Assembly (NCBI GenBank): GCA_001792895.1
Contig: MARA01000006.1
Coordinates: 806,001-870,000 of the forward strand
Length of the DNA stretch: 64,000 nucleotides
Direction: 5' to 3'
From: Lentinus brumalis
Taxonomy: Eukaryota; Basidiomycota; Agaricomycetes; Polyporales; Polyporaceae
Made by a program: the position numbers and the translations under genes. The notes below the pieces were generated by a model that saw only the letters and a list, made by a program, of their open reading frames with translations, did no database searches and was not told the DNA's origin. This document shows positions 47,357 to 59,123 of the stretch, one piece after another. The first letter of the stretch is position 1; every line of letters starts with the position of its first letter.

Positions 47357-48228
47357 CGTGCGTTCGTGTGTGATTGATTGTAGGACGTAGTGCCTTGACC
47401 AGGTATCGAGGTCTAGGTGGTTATAAGACACAGTGGAGGTTCAGGGTATACGACGTCGACAAAGGTGCTATGCGGAGATCAGTGCAACGAGGAGAACAAA
47501 ACACAGACGCACTGGAGGTGGGGCTGCTCTTGTATCCTCCGGTGGGTCGTCAAGCGCACCGTGTGGCGACCGGTGGAGTGGCCTGCATGCAATTTTGGGG
47601 TCCTCGGCAGGACAGAGGAAGCGTTCTCATCCGGATAGATAAAGTTTGCGCTCTACGCGCTGTATACGCTGCACGACATTGCCGTACTCTGGGACGAGCG
47701 CAAGAGCATGCGCGCGATGTGCTGAGAGCGACAGACGACGAGAAGAGGTGCAAGGACGACGACAAGCGACGAAACCCCGACGTCGAGGCCATGGACAACG
47801 TTGATAACAACCTCGGCCAAGACGCCCGCGATGACGTCGCGCCGCGCTGACTAAGCTCCCCGCCAACTTTTGAGCGTCGAGTTCCCAGAAAGGAAGGTAA
47901 CCACAGCAGATCTGAGGCGAAATCACTCCCCCGTTTCCCTTGCAGCAGCTCGGCCGTCAAAGAAGGCTCGGCGGACGACGCGATGCTGGGAAACACGCGT
48001 GCAAACCTCGAGGAACATCCGCTGCTCGGGGATGCGCCACGGATGACCGTCGAGGAGCGTCGAGGGTCGGTGTAATGTGTGCGATATAGTAGTATGAACA
48101 AGCCTTCCATTCTTACACGCTGTACTACAACATCGCCAACCGCAGTGACAGATATGGATACACTAATAACGATACGTGGTCCGTAGTCCGTAGGCCCCTG
48201 ATCGTCGTTCCCAGTCCTGCAACTCTAC
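47357..48228. other. Intergenic with a possible small membrane-protein exon
   Basis: On the minus strand near 47860-47660 one frame reads a hydrophobic stretch (VIAGVLAEVVINVVHGLD, SSLVVVLAPLLVVC) preceded by a possible acceptor (gagcttag). A partner 5' exon could start at 48110, but the donor is poor. Too weak to call as a gene. Confidence 0.3.
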
Positions 48229-50075
48229 TCACGACGCGGAGACGGAGGCTGGAGAAGCAGACCCGGAAGAAGTCGACGGAGTCGAAGCAGCCGTCGCGGT
48301 AACTGAAGCTGAAGAAGTTGCGACAGGACCCGCCGACGCCGATGCCGTAGAATTCGAGGCCACAGCGCCATTAGAGCCATTCGTGCTTGCTGACGTCGCG
48401 GTCCCGGCACTGGTGGACCCGTCGACGTTGACGCCCCTTGACGTCAACGCGTTCAGAATCAGCACCAGTCCGCTCATCTGCGCAGACTGCAACAGCGAGA
48501 GGTTGATCTCGAGGCTGAGCATGCTCCCGTTCGTCGACCGGATCACCGCTGGGGGCTGTGGCTGGCCTGCAGGCGGTACCGAGGCAGCAGCGACGGGGAC
48601 GATCCCCAAAGCTGCCAGTGCAGGGAGCGAGTTCACAGGGAGCTGCACGGGGATCGCCGCGTTGCTGATTGCGGATGCTGGTGAAGCCTGGGCCTGCTGC
48701 ACCTGGGCAGAAGCAGCGGATGTAGGGGTGGCAGTGGCGTACCCAGCGGTCGGGTTGTACGTCGTGGCAGGTGTAGCCGGCGTTTGGGGGACACTGCCAT
48801 AGGGCGCGGTCGTCGTCGGAGTGTATGTGCCATATGCATGGGGGTTGTAGGAATACTGCGTCGACGGGTACTGCGAGTACGAATAGGAGTACGGTGGCCG
48901 GTAGGGAGGCATGAATGTCGCTGTTGTAGGCGTGGAGGTGGTCGAGGGCGAGTAGTAACTAGATGCATTGCTTGTTCGTATAGTTGGCGTCGGTTTCGGT
49001 GCTGGGGTGGATGGTGGCGGGGCTGCTGCACGCTTTTCGCGTTCAATCTTGTCTAGTTCAGCTCGTGCAGCCTTCAATTCTGCACTGAGGGCCGCCGTCT
49101 CCGCGCGCTCCGCCTCCAGCACGGCCTGCGCGAGCACATAGGCTTGATCGTCTGGAGAAGCCCTCTGGTGACGGATATAAACACCGTGGCGAGGATTCGT
49201 GAGGACGTCGTACGCACCTTGCCTGTATTGATTCGCGCCTTCATCAAACGTCGCTCGAGGCCTCTCTTCCGTTTCCAGCACTCGAGTGCAAATTTCGTAT
49301 CTGAGGTGGATTTGTTGGGACACTCTGCATAATTTAACGCATGACGGTGACATACCAGCGATCTCCTCCCTCAGCAAATCCTCTTCGGTAGCTTTCCGTT
49401 TGCCTTTGCGAGAAGGCAGTGGAGTACCATGCTGGATGAGCACGTCCAGGTCTTCCTTCGGCTGCTGGAAGACATGATACGGCAGCAAGCGATTCAAGAC
49501 GTCCAGTTCGTCAGTGAACGGGTTGTCCACATCAGGATAGAGAGCAGCGCGCTGATCCTCCGCAAGCCTAGCGGCTATCCTGCAGACAGCGAGAAAAAAG
49601 CATTCAGCATCTCGCAGCATCCACCCAAGAAGCACACACAATCGCACACGCACCTAGCAGCAGTCTGCACCATCGCCTCCAGCTCATCGTCGCTTCTCCC
49701 ATGCTTCTTCCCAAGTGCGATCGTCCGCGTCCTGACCGCGTCCAGATCAGCCACCACGCCCTCCTTCGCCTCGCGCGGCTCCTCCTTCACCGGCCTCGCC
49801 TCGCCCCTCCCATTCACCCCATTCGCCACAGAGCCATTCACGCTCGCCGCCGGGTCCACGCTGATCTCTCTCGCATCCGTCGCGCCTGAGCTCGATCGCA
49901 CCACCGGGGTAGGGGGCGCAGTGGTCGGCGCGGTGGTCAGGACGGGTGTCGCGGGATAGGAGTAATCGGGGGCATCCTGGATGCGCCGGAGCGTCGTCGA
50001 TATCGCCGGAGACTGTCTGGTAGCAGCAGGAAAGGAGGAATACGCATGCGAGCTGGGACCTGCGATGCTCGACAT
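48229..50075 (-). CDS. GLTSCR1/BICRA-like conserved-domain protein
   Basis: Residues about 140-290 hold the GLTSCR1 conserved region: DVDNPFTDELDVLNRLLPYH, VFQQPKEDLDVL, KRKATEEDLLREEI and ECWKRKRGLERRLMKARIN, then PDDQAYVLAQAVLEAER. In animals the domain defines BICRA/BICRAL subunits of the non-canonical BAF (SWI/SNF) chromatin remodeller; a matching role in fungi is inference. A charged coiled coil follows. The C-terminal half is Ser/Thr/Ala/Tyr/Pro-rich and low complexity, typical of transcriptional coactivators. Exons: 50075-49654, 49579-49356, 49300-49218 and 49164-48229. They sum to 1,665 nt, 554 residues. Confidence 0.8.
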
Positions 50076-51102
50076 CCTGCCCTCAGCGGTTTTGTTTGTT
50101 TTGTCGCGTTGACGCTGTCACGCTTGCCTTCGCAGGCCGTGACAGTGCGACGTGACAGAGCGCCCGCGTCACGCACAACGATTTCACGCAAGGGGTTTAG
50201 GGCCGGCCCGGTACATCCGGCCTGGTGGGAGAGCATCCATCGCAGACTTTCGGTTGTGAAGTATGCTAAGATGCTTGCAGTTCACTCAAAGCTGCAGGCC
50301 TGCGATACAGAGTTTGAGGGGAACGTACTCCGCCAATTCAGTGCTTGGTGTCCAATTGGACAGCCGTGTCTGCGACGCTCTACCTCCTCCTCCTCCTTAT
50401 GCATAGCATCCGACGCGCAAATACAGTAGATGTCCTTGCAAGGTTACGGTTCAATGTCCATGACGGAAGTGCCGGTTGATTGCATCCTGCTCACTGAGGG
50501 TGCGTTTACGTAGAGAAGCTCACCAGTGAGCGGCATGTGCGCTCTCCGCCTGTGATCATTTTCGCAGTCCGAAGACAGCTTGAGTTGGACCCTGACAGTT
50601 ATCTCGCGTGTGACGTCAGCCAATGGATGAATAGCCTAATTGCGAATTGTGGAAATGTCGAGGTGCGTACGCACACCGGTGTTCTTTTAATCCCCGCTGT
50701 CGCCGGGCTTGGCGGTATGGTGTTGAAGTGTTGGCATGCGCAAAAGACGTACAGGGGTCGGACCCTGACAGGCACACGGGGCGCACCGTAGGTTCCGTCA
50801 AAGGGTCGGTTGCACTGTGTGCTCGCGAACGGGGGAGCTGTGAAAGGACATCCGACGATCAGACCGGTGTTCTCCAAAGACGTCAAGGAAGCAGGAAACT
50901 CACAAAGACGGTTAGTCGCGAAAGATAACCGGGAGTGTTTCCGACGTACCTTCAATATCGACTCACAGATATCTCTGACCATTGGGAGGCGGCGTCGACG
51001 ATCGCGAGGTACAGCCGGGGCAGTATCTCCCCGTTCCTCATTGCTCCAAAATAACACCGGAATATCGCTACATAAAATCTCACCGATCCCCGCTCAGGTC
51101 AG
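50076..51102. other. Intergenic, no confident gene
   Basis: Upstream flank of the GLTSCR1-domain gene and 3' flank of APC8. Short ORFs only. Confidence 0.45.
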
Positions 51103-53814
51103 CTACGCAGAGCCAGCCGCAGCAGCAACGCCTTCGGACGCAGCACGGGCTGATTGTTGTCTGAGCGAGGTCGGGAGGTGCCGCCTCAGTAGCTCGTTCG
51201 CCTGGTTCACCTCTTCCGCATTGCTGGCAGCGACGAATTCCAGGTATTGGCGGGCGAGGGCCAGATCTCCGCCGCCATGGCTAATATGATAGCGTGCGAC
51301 GTACACTGCCGACTTGGACCACTCAGGCACGGGTTTCTCTATAACAAATACTTGTCAGTTCGCTGCTGTTCAGAGAAGAACCATATTGTCATGCGGACGG
51401 GGCGGTTCCGTAGAGCTGCGCCACGAAGACGGGGGTCATTTCGTGGGCTACGACACACAGGGTCGAGGAGCTACGGGATGGACAGGGGTCGGACGCACGA
51501 CGCAGAAGCAGAAGGCGGTGAAATGGAGAAGCAAGGGGGGAGGGACGTACGAGCTGCTCGACAGACCTCGACTATGCGTCGATGGTAGGCCGCGGCTTCG
51601 GCATATTCCTCCAGGTCGTCGTGGAGCTTCGCAAGCTTCAGATGGATAACAGTTTCTTGTGGGTCCGCGCCTATGAGGGCACGTCGCAAGCATTCGATAG
51701 CTTCTCGCAGTCTACGCGGTTGCGGTGTAATTGTAATGTCATGGCAAGGCGCGGGGGGACGAAGGGAGCCCGTCAGCACAGCAGCGGACATAGTGCGCCC
51801 ACAAAGTACTCAGGCTCGATTGACGTACCTGCCCATCTCCTCGTAACACATACCCTGCGCTTGCCATATACGTACATCATACGGCCTGATAATGGTAAGA
51901 TGTCAGGATATGTCTGATGAGATGGCCTTGTTCACTCACCGAAGAGCCGTTGCGTGCTGGTAGTAGTACAACGCATATTGATGCATGCTTAGGAGTTCAT
52001 ATGCCTGGGCGAGGCCGTACCACGCCCTGTAATCCTTCCTGTTGACATCTGTGTTTGTCGACGCCACAATGGCCATTGAGTTGATGTCCGGCTAGCTGCG
52101 TGACGAACAGGCCGAGCGACACTTACCCACAGCTTTCCGATATGCTTCAATCGCTGCATGGGAGTTCTTCATCTCGACATACTCGTGACCCATCAAAGTC
52201 CACGCTGCCAGGTAGGTCCGGTCAAGCTGCGTTGCGCGTCTGAAGTACTTGACGGCCTTCTCATGCTCGGCGCGCAAAGAGTAATAGTTTCCTGCGGTAC
52301 AGAGGTCCGGCGATCAAGGTCAGATGTTTCCTCGGTATATCGTACGGCATGACGAACCGATGATACAGCATATCTCCGGTCGGTCCTTGTCGATAGCGAG
52401 ATAGTCGTGCGCAAGCTTGGTAAGGGCAGTATTGTTTTCCGTCACGTACAGGATGTTCGAAAGGATGTCGATGTCGTCGACCCGGTAGGGATCAATGGCG
52501 AGGATCTTTCGGAACTGGCTTTCTGCAGCGGTAAAGTCTGGGAAGGAGGGATCAATCATCGTGCGCGATCGGCATATCGCAAACGGCGACGGAGGTTTCA
52601 CGAACCATGCAGATAGTAGAGGACATTCCCTCGCATAGCCATGATCCACATGCTCCGTGGAAAGAAGTCCTCGCTGAGAAGGCGGTCGCACAAAGCTAAT
52701 TCATTATCGCTGGGGCTGTTCAGACTGTTCAGGGTCTTGACTTGGAACATGAGTACGAGCGGATGACTGGCAGGTAGCGGAAGCAATGGCAATAGAGAAG
52801 ATAGCTGTTAAAGCGGAGCGTTTCAGTCCCCAGTCGGTGCACAATGCAAGTTTCACCCCACCTCATCTCCATCACATAGACAGTCACCGAGAGCCACCCA
52901 GGTGGACCAGTTCCACGGGTACTGCGCAATAGAGAGGATAGCGCTCTCGATTGCCTCCTCTCGTCTGGAAAGACGGCAAAGGAAGACTGCCTTCCTGTAA
53001 TTATAACTTCAATAGAGTTCTGGGAGCCAGACGTGAATCAGCTTACAAGAACAACAGCCATGGGTCCGTCGCATTCTTGACGAGCTCCAATAGTTGATGA
53101 AGAGAGGTGTTCACAGGTTCGGGAGGCTGTTCACGAGTCTCTGTAGACGGTTCTAGCCGAGCACGAGCGTTAAAGCATCGTGTAGGCTTACTTTCGAGCT
53201 TATACCACTCTCGTTGCGCCTCTTTCTCGCTTTCCTGTAGGCGGGCTCACTCATCGTACGGACACAGCGCAGAAAGAGGTGATTTACCAGGTACTGACTA
53301 TAGACACGGAGAAACTTAGCCTTAGAGCTGCGACAAGGCCTCAACCAGTGGATGGCTCTAATGAATTCTTTGGCCTCCATGAAGGTCTTCGCCATAGCTA
53401 GATGATCGGCGTCTTGCGCCTCCCATTCTGCCTCTCGCTGTATGATTTCCGGAGACTGGTCTTGCAGCGGCGGCGCATCAGGGTGACGAGTTTGAAAGTG
53501 ATGGGAGGTATCTGCAGCTCCAGCAGGCGCAGGTGTTTGGACTGCGAAAGAGAAAGACGGACGTGGAGATCGTGAGCGCGCGGGGGTTGATGTAAATGGT
53601 GGGATGGCGGGTGGTTCAGGTACTCGTTTGGATGCAGGAAGTGAACATAGCAGCTCGGCAGCCCTACAGAGCGTGTAAAACCAGAATTACGTCGTTATGC
53701 AGGATGTGCTTACCACTTCGACGCGTAAGCTAGACCTCTCTCTGAGCAGTCGCGAACCGCATGCCGCAACGCCACCACCACCTCGCCATCGACTTTGAAC
53801 GGTGCTTCCACCAT
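51103..53814 (-). CDS. CDC23: Anaphase-promoting complex subunit 8 (CDC23)
   Basis: A TPR scaffold of the APC/C ubiquitin ligase that drives mitotic exit. Recognisable segments are [108 protein letters not shown] and the most conserved run [20 protein letters not shown] followed by [20 protein letters not shown]. First exons are 53814-53714 and 53663-53288. About ten more small exons follow, the last ending at the stop at 51103. I did not fix every inner boundary, but each conserved TPR block is in frame within an exon. Diverges from ALG14 across a 424-bp gap. Confidence 0.9.
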
Positions 53815-54238
53815 GCTACTGCAGGAGTGTTCGTGTCTCAGGCAGGGTTTCCAAAGTAACAGGTTGTAGTTCCAGGACAAGAGAAGCGAGAAAAGTTGTC
53901 GCCAGTGGCCAAGGAGAGAGCTAGAGACGCGTCGTGAGACTAGCCGCCGGCCCGACCCGACGCGTCGTGCCCGTAAAAGGCAACTGCTGTCCACGTCACG
54001 GCACTGGGTCACGATCTACGCGGGCCAAGTTCAGTGTCGCCGTTGCGAGCTCACCTCAGGACAACGATGTCGGCCAGACTCTACGGCGACGCGTAGCTCT
54101 CTCGACCAGGTCGTCCTCTGATATTCACGCTGCGCACTTGGAGCCATTAGTCATTGTAGGATACCACTTTGTCGATAAGTATGACGGTACGCGAACCACT
54201 CTCAGGACCTCTATTGCGCGGTGCGAATTGATCCCGTA
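53815..54238. promoter_or_regulatory. Divergent promoter of CDC23 and ALG14
   Basis: A 424-bp interval between start codons on opposite strands. No gene lies between. No TATA box recognised. Confidence 0.45.
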
Positions 54239-55198
54239 ATGTTCAGGGTACTCCGGGTTGGTTGGTTCCCGTCGCTGCATTGACCGTTGGTGCCATTCTT
54301 GTTCGCCTATACACCGTAGTCACCGCCCCCGGACTGCCAAGCCTTCCGGGCGCCGCGAAGCCATAGAAAGATGCAGCTTCGCTGTCTTTCTTGGCTCAGG
54401 TCTGTCCCTCGCTTCCGCCTTCGAAACATTCTGACGGTGTAATGATTAGGTGGACACACCAGCGAAGCTCTCAGCTTAGTGTCTGCTCTCGACTTCAACC
54501 GCTATGTCCCGCGCACGTACATCATCAGTGAAGGTGACACGCTGAGCATGCAAAAGGCCGTCGACTTGGAGTCGGCCAAAGCCGCAGAAGCACCAAGTAC
54601 AATGCCTTCTGTCAGTGCCTTCCGTTCTTCGTCGGGGTTTCTCCCTGTCTTTGCACGCGATCCCACTGACTGTGAAATCAGAGCATGCGATCAGACTCGC
54701 GTTACACGTTCGTGGTGATACCCCGAGCTCGGCGGGTACACCAGACGCTCCTCACCACCCCCTTCACCGCGGCGCTGTCCCTCATCGCCGCCGTTTGGCA
54801 CATCACCGTCGGACCGTTGATCGCAAGCCCACCTGTCCCGGAGGTGTTGCTCCTCAACGGGCCCGGCACATGCTTCGTGCTGTGCATCGCGACCTATCTA
54901 AACAGGGTATGGTTCTTCATACCCTCGCCCGGCATACCCGCCGTTGACAAATGTGTTCTTGTATGCATTACTGAAGTTTCTTGGATTGCGATCGCCCAAA
55001 CTAATATACATCGAGTCATTTGCCCGCGTACGGCATCTGTCCCTCTCTGGGAAGTTGCTTCGGCCGTTAGTCGATAGGTAAGCAGACATCATATCTGGCT
55101 CCTCTCACTTACCATACCTCCTTCACAGATTCATTGTCCAATGGCCCGAACTAGTAAAGGACAAGCGCAGGGACGAGTGTCATGGATGGCTTGTATGA
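54239..55198 (+). CDS. ALG14: ALG14, UDP-GlcNAc transferase membrane subunit (frame broken in exon 1)
   Basis: Anchors the ALG13 catalytic partner at the ER for the second step of dolichol-linked N-glycan assembly. The N-terminal membrane helix (LTVGAILVRLYTVVTA) precedes the glycine loop FAVFLGSGGHTSEALSLVSA. Then come ISEGDTLSMQKAVDLE, VIPRARRVHQTLLTTPFT, EVLLLNGPGTCFVLCIATYL, LIYIESFARVRHLSLSGKLL and the end DECHGWLV. Exons: 54239-54399, 54450-54610, 54682-54906, 54977-55077 and 55129-55198. Exon 1 keeps frame only if one base is added at each of two runs, CCC 54268-54270 and GGG 54348-54350. The total is then 720 nt, 239 residues, the family size. Without this the ATG frame stops after 14 codons. 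Confidence 0.85.
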
Positions 55199-55487
55199 CG
55201 CTCTCAACCTTTTTCAGGACGTCTTCGCGTTGCGATGGTCCTTGAGAAGACTCCACTGTATTTATTCGTGAGCGGGTTCCTTGAAAGCTACGGGTCCCTT
55301 AAGGAGTTGATTCAACACAACGCAGAGTCTAAATGGCCTGCCACGGTGTACAGTTACTGTAACCGAGCGTTCGCCAGCGCTTGCTCAAGAAGGACAACTG
55401 ATACTATTGCAATCGTACACTGATAAATGAACAACTCAAAGCAACCTGAGGCATGGAAACCGACAAGAACGGACGCACAAACCCACT

Positions 55488-56410
55488 TTACTTGCGCGTC
55501 CACCGATCTTCGCCGTCATGACGTCCACCACGTTTGGCTGGGCTCGCACTACGCCCACGACCAGCCTCACGCTTCGGAGGTTCCCAGCCACCTCCAACCG
55601 TGGTTTGCGGAGGATTCAGGCGGCGTTCTAGCCGCTGCCCGTGACGCAATGAACGGACAAGGTCCGGGGAAGCGTTTCGGAGATGCATGAAGTTGCAGAA
55701 GCCGCCCCTGTTGCATTCGCCGTTCTCGTTTTGTCGACAGCATGCTTCACGGAAATCGGTTACGGGCGACAGTTCCGCGTAAAGCGGCCGGCCTAAGGCG
55801 TCGAAGTTCAGTACTTGTCATGCGGGGTACAAGTCTTGGTGGCGGAAATCACGCACCTGCATACCAGCGGTCATTCAAGTTGTCAACCGCAGCTTGAGCC
55901 TCCGTCTCCCACTCATACCGCGCGTACACGTTGCCAATGAGGTGATCCCCGACGTTGTCGCAAACCTTCGAGTGTGCGGACCTTGTCAGCATGAATCATT
56001 GATGCAAAATGCGACAACACTCACGTGAAGCTCCAGAAGATGCCCAAACTTCGCCAATTCACAGTAAAGGTCCTCGTACACCGCGTCAAATCCCTCCTGC
56101 AATTCCTTCTCTGTCTTGTTGCAAACCGGATCGTGTGCGGGGTTATGGTAGACGTTCGGAAGAAGGATGGTCTGAGAGAATGCGGGCTTGATGTGTTTGC
56201 GCGAACAGCGGTCGCCGTGGCGGCATGCTCCAATCTATACAAACATGGGTGAACTCGTACTGAGGTTGCGAGACAAACAGCCACTCACTTTGTAATAGAA
56301 CGAGCAGTTGACACGGTCCTGCTCAGTACCGAAGATGTTTGCCTGCACCACTATCAGCGCTCAGCTCCAAAGACTCAACAGCCATCAAGACGTACCAAAT
56401 GTGAGGCCAT
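55488..56410 (-). CDS. U2AF small subunit (U2AF35), splicing factor
   Basis: Recognises the AG at the 3' splice site with U2AF65. Order: MASHLANIFGTEQDRVNCSF, first CCCH zinc finger ([20 protein letters not shown]), UHM-type RRM (DPVCNKTEKELQEGFD, HLIGNVYARYEWE), second finger (CRQNENGECNRGGFCNFMH), then a short Arg/Gly/Ser tail. Exons: 56410-56396 (15 nt), 56342-56289, 56234-56025, 55965-55857 and 55792-55488. They sum to 693 nt, 230 residues, close to the 240 of human U2AF1. The tail has only a few RS/RG repeats compared with the long RS region of animals. The 3' end converges with ALG14 with about 290 bp between stops. Confidence 0.96.
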
Positions 56411-59123
56411 GACGACGAAAGTAGCTCGAGGACGTGCGAGTCGACGATGAGAGGTGTGCGTTAGAGTCGCTTCAGCCGTGCGAACTGACGCTTAAATAGG
56501 TGGCTGAAGGAGCTGACTCAGCAGCTCAACACTTACTTGCCTTTTCTAGCACTTTCTGCGTGGCTTATGCAGGCGCTAGAAATCGCCCTGAAGGACTCCT
56601 CCCTCACGACGAGCAGTCTCTTCTAAGTACAGTCAGTCTCTTCGTTTGTTGTTGGTTTGTTGGTCCTCTCACATCGTCTTGTCCATTAAAATACACTCAT
56701 CCAATATTCCTGCGGAGTGGCAGGGACAAGTTTGACCGACTCGAGCTGGGAACTCGAGCTTGGTGGTTGTTGGCATCTCAGGTCGACAGGGAACATAGCC
56801 TGGATGGCCTTACTATCAATCCCCGGTCTTGCAGCAGAAAGACTCACCGCGGCGCAGCTCGTGAGTACAGAATACTACTTAGCTGGTGAGTGAATGATCG
56901 TCAGGGTACTTAGTTGCGGCCGGCGGTCCAGTCATTCAATGAAGCTCAAGCGCTACAGATAGCGGCTTGACACTACGATAGCCTGCTGCGTAAGCGACTC
57001 TATATGTATGGCGATGTCCCACGAATGAGTGCCTGGCTTAGGGCTCTATGGAAGATCGTGCAGGAGCACACAGCATACAGAGCATCCTTGCTATGAATGC
57101 GCGGGTCTGCACGCTGGGACAATGGTTTCGGGGAGGTGTGTAAGTGTTACCGATAACTTTATCGATTATCGTGCTGACTTCTAGTCGATGACAGCGACCG
57201 ACTCCCCGTCTGCCCAGTACTGGCTACAACGTCGAGGTCAAATGCTCACGCGTCGTGCCGGTGGAATTTCTGACATATCTGGCTGTGGACAGCTCGCTAG
57301 CATTGTCTTCCATATCATCCGTAGCGGGTCAACCTGTGTTGACACAGCGGCCAGAACAAGGGTTGCGCCCCTTTTTCGTAACCGCTCACCCAAGTCGTCG
57401 GCGGAATTCACATCGTCTTCTCGCATCGCTCAGAAACAAGACCACCGGAACTTGAACTTCATGTGAGCAATGATTGCGGCTTTGCGCCTATCGTGACGAT
57501 CACTGAGAACTCTCCGCAACCTCCGCATGTGCTCCATGGGCTGGGCATCCTTCCCGTCGTGAGCTGCGAGGGACCGGTCTGCCGATGCAGTGCCTCCTGA
57601 GTCCTGGCTGCCTCCAGGTGCATGAGCACGGCGAGGTCGTATGCAGAGGCGCACACAGCTTCCATGAAGTCATTATGCTACCCTGAGCAGTGCTTCTTAT
57701 GCTGGCATCGGGCCGCCCTCTGTTGCGCTCCGGTACGGGAATATGACTGGATTGCTTTGTTTCGGAAGTCGCTGATGTCGCCGCTGCAGACACACGTTCA
57801 AGCCTGAGTGCCTCGCTCGGGCCGTGGTACGAATTCGACGCGTCAAGTCTTGGCATCCTCAACTTGCTTGGCTCCTACTTGGCATGCGAAAGCCTGTCAT
57901 GATGTTTGCTATTGCTACCGCCCCGAAAGCCAATCTGCCAGAGCCAGCGTCTCCGTGTCACCTCTTGACCTCGAGCGATCCGCTGTCGACGGTGACAATG
58001 GCCAAAAAGTACAGCCCAGTCGTCTGCCCTGGTCATAGGTGGTCAGACTGTGCATCGTGGTGAAGGACCACTATGCACTTTGCGGCCGTTGCGGAGCTTA
58101 TTCACTGGGAGTGACCGCTTTGAGCAGGCTCTCGCCGCCTCCCACGTTTATCGGATAGGGAGGCGGAGCACACAGCCTCTCCCGCCTGGACGGGAGGACT
58201 CCGGATTTAAGAAGTTTATGGCCAACTCCCACTCTCTTGGCCCACGATCCCACACCTTGGGTTGCCGCTGGAAACCGTGACCAAGCGGGTTCGCTCGGGA
58301 CGGTTCCATTGGCCAATACAGCACTCTGCCGCCTCACCAGCCGCTCTCGATAATCCCAACTCATTGACATTTACGTCAGGAGCCATGCTTCAGGTGGAGA
58401 CCTGCCAGTGTCCCTTTGTCTGTCATCAGGTGGAAGCTCACACCCTCGGCGGCCTGTCTCAGTTGATCCGCTTCGACTCCTTGCTCCCTGCTTCACCACA
58501 CGATTTCTGAACCGTAGAACGAGTCTGAAAGTGTGTGATTGGTTTTTGGTACATATGCGGCCCCGAACGTCAATATTCACGGTCGAGGCTCTCGTCGCAA
58601 CAGCTTATCATCTCGCTTAGCCATGGTGAGATGACTTAGCGGCAACTCATCAATTTCCCTAGGTTGTACAGGTACTCAGTATGAGTTCGCAACAAAGACG
58701 CTACTTGCCGAAGTACCTACTGCTGTCTCCTGAGGTCCGAGCCCACGGGTATGGGCCACATTGGAAGGCTCGGAGTCTCGCTCCGGCTAGGGGACATAGA
58801 GGGCTCGAGGACCAAAGCAGTGACTCTGCGACCGACATACTCCCTCATTATTCGAGGGTGTATCCCGTCTTACTACTGAGTCCGGCGCTTGCAGCGTATG
58901 TTCACGGACGATCTACCGATCGGGTTAAGATTGCGATTTGATGGTATCGTTTGTGTGCGATCTGAGGCTACAGAAATAGTTCCGCGGCGTAACCAACGGT
59001 TAATCAACAACGTGTACAACAACGAGCAAGCAATGTCCGTAATCCAACCATAACTAAAAATACCTATACAGCACGATCCCGAGAGGTCTATGTACGGCGT
59101 GTGGCAGAGAGCATCTGGGCCCG
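56411..59123. other. Intergenic, no confident gene
   Basis: Some 2.7 kb with short ORFs on both strands, none with a recognisable domain. The densest cluster is at 57430-57862 (minus). I could not join these into a model. Confidence 0.4.
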
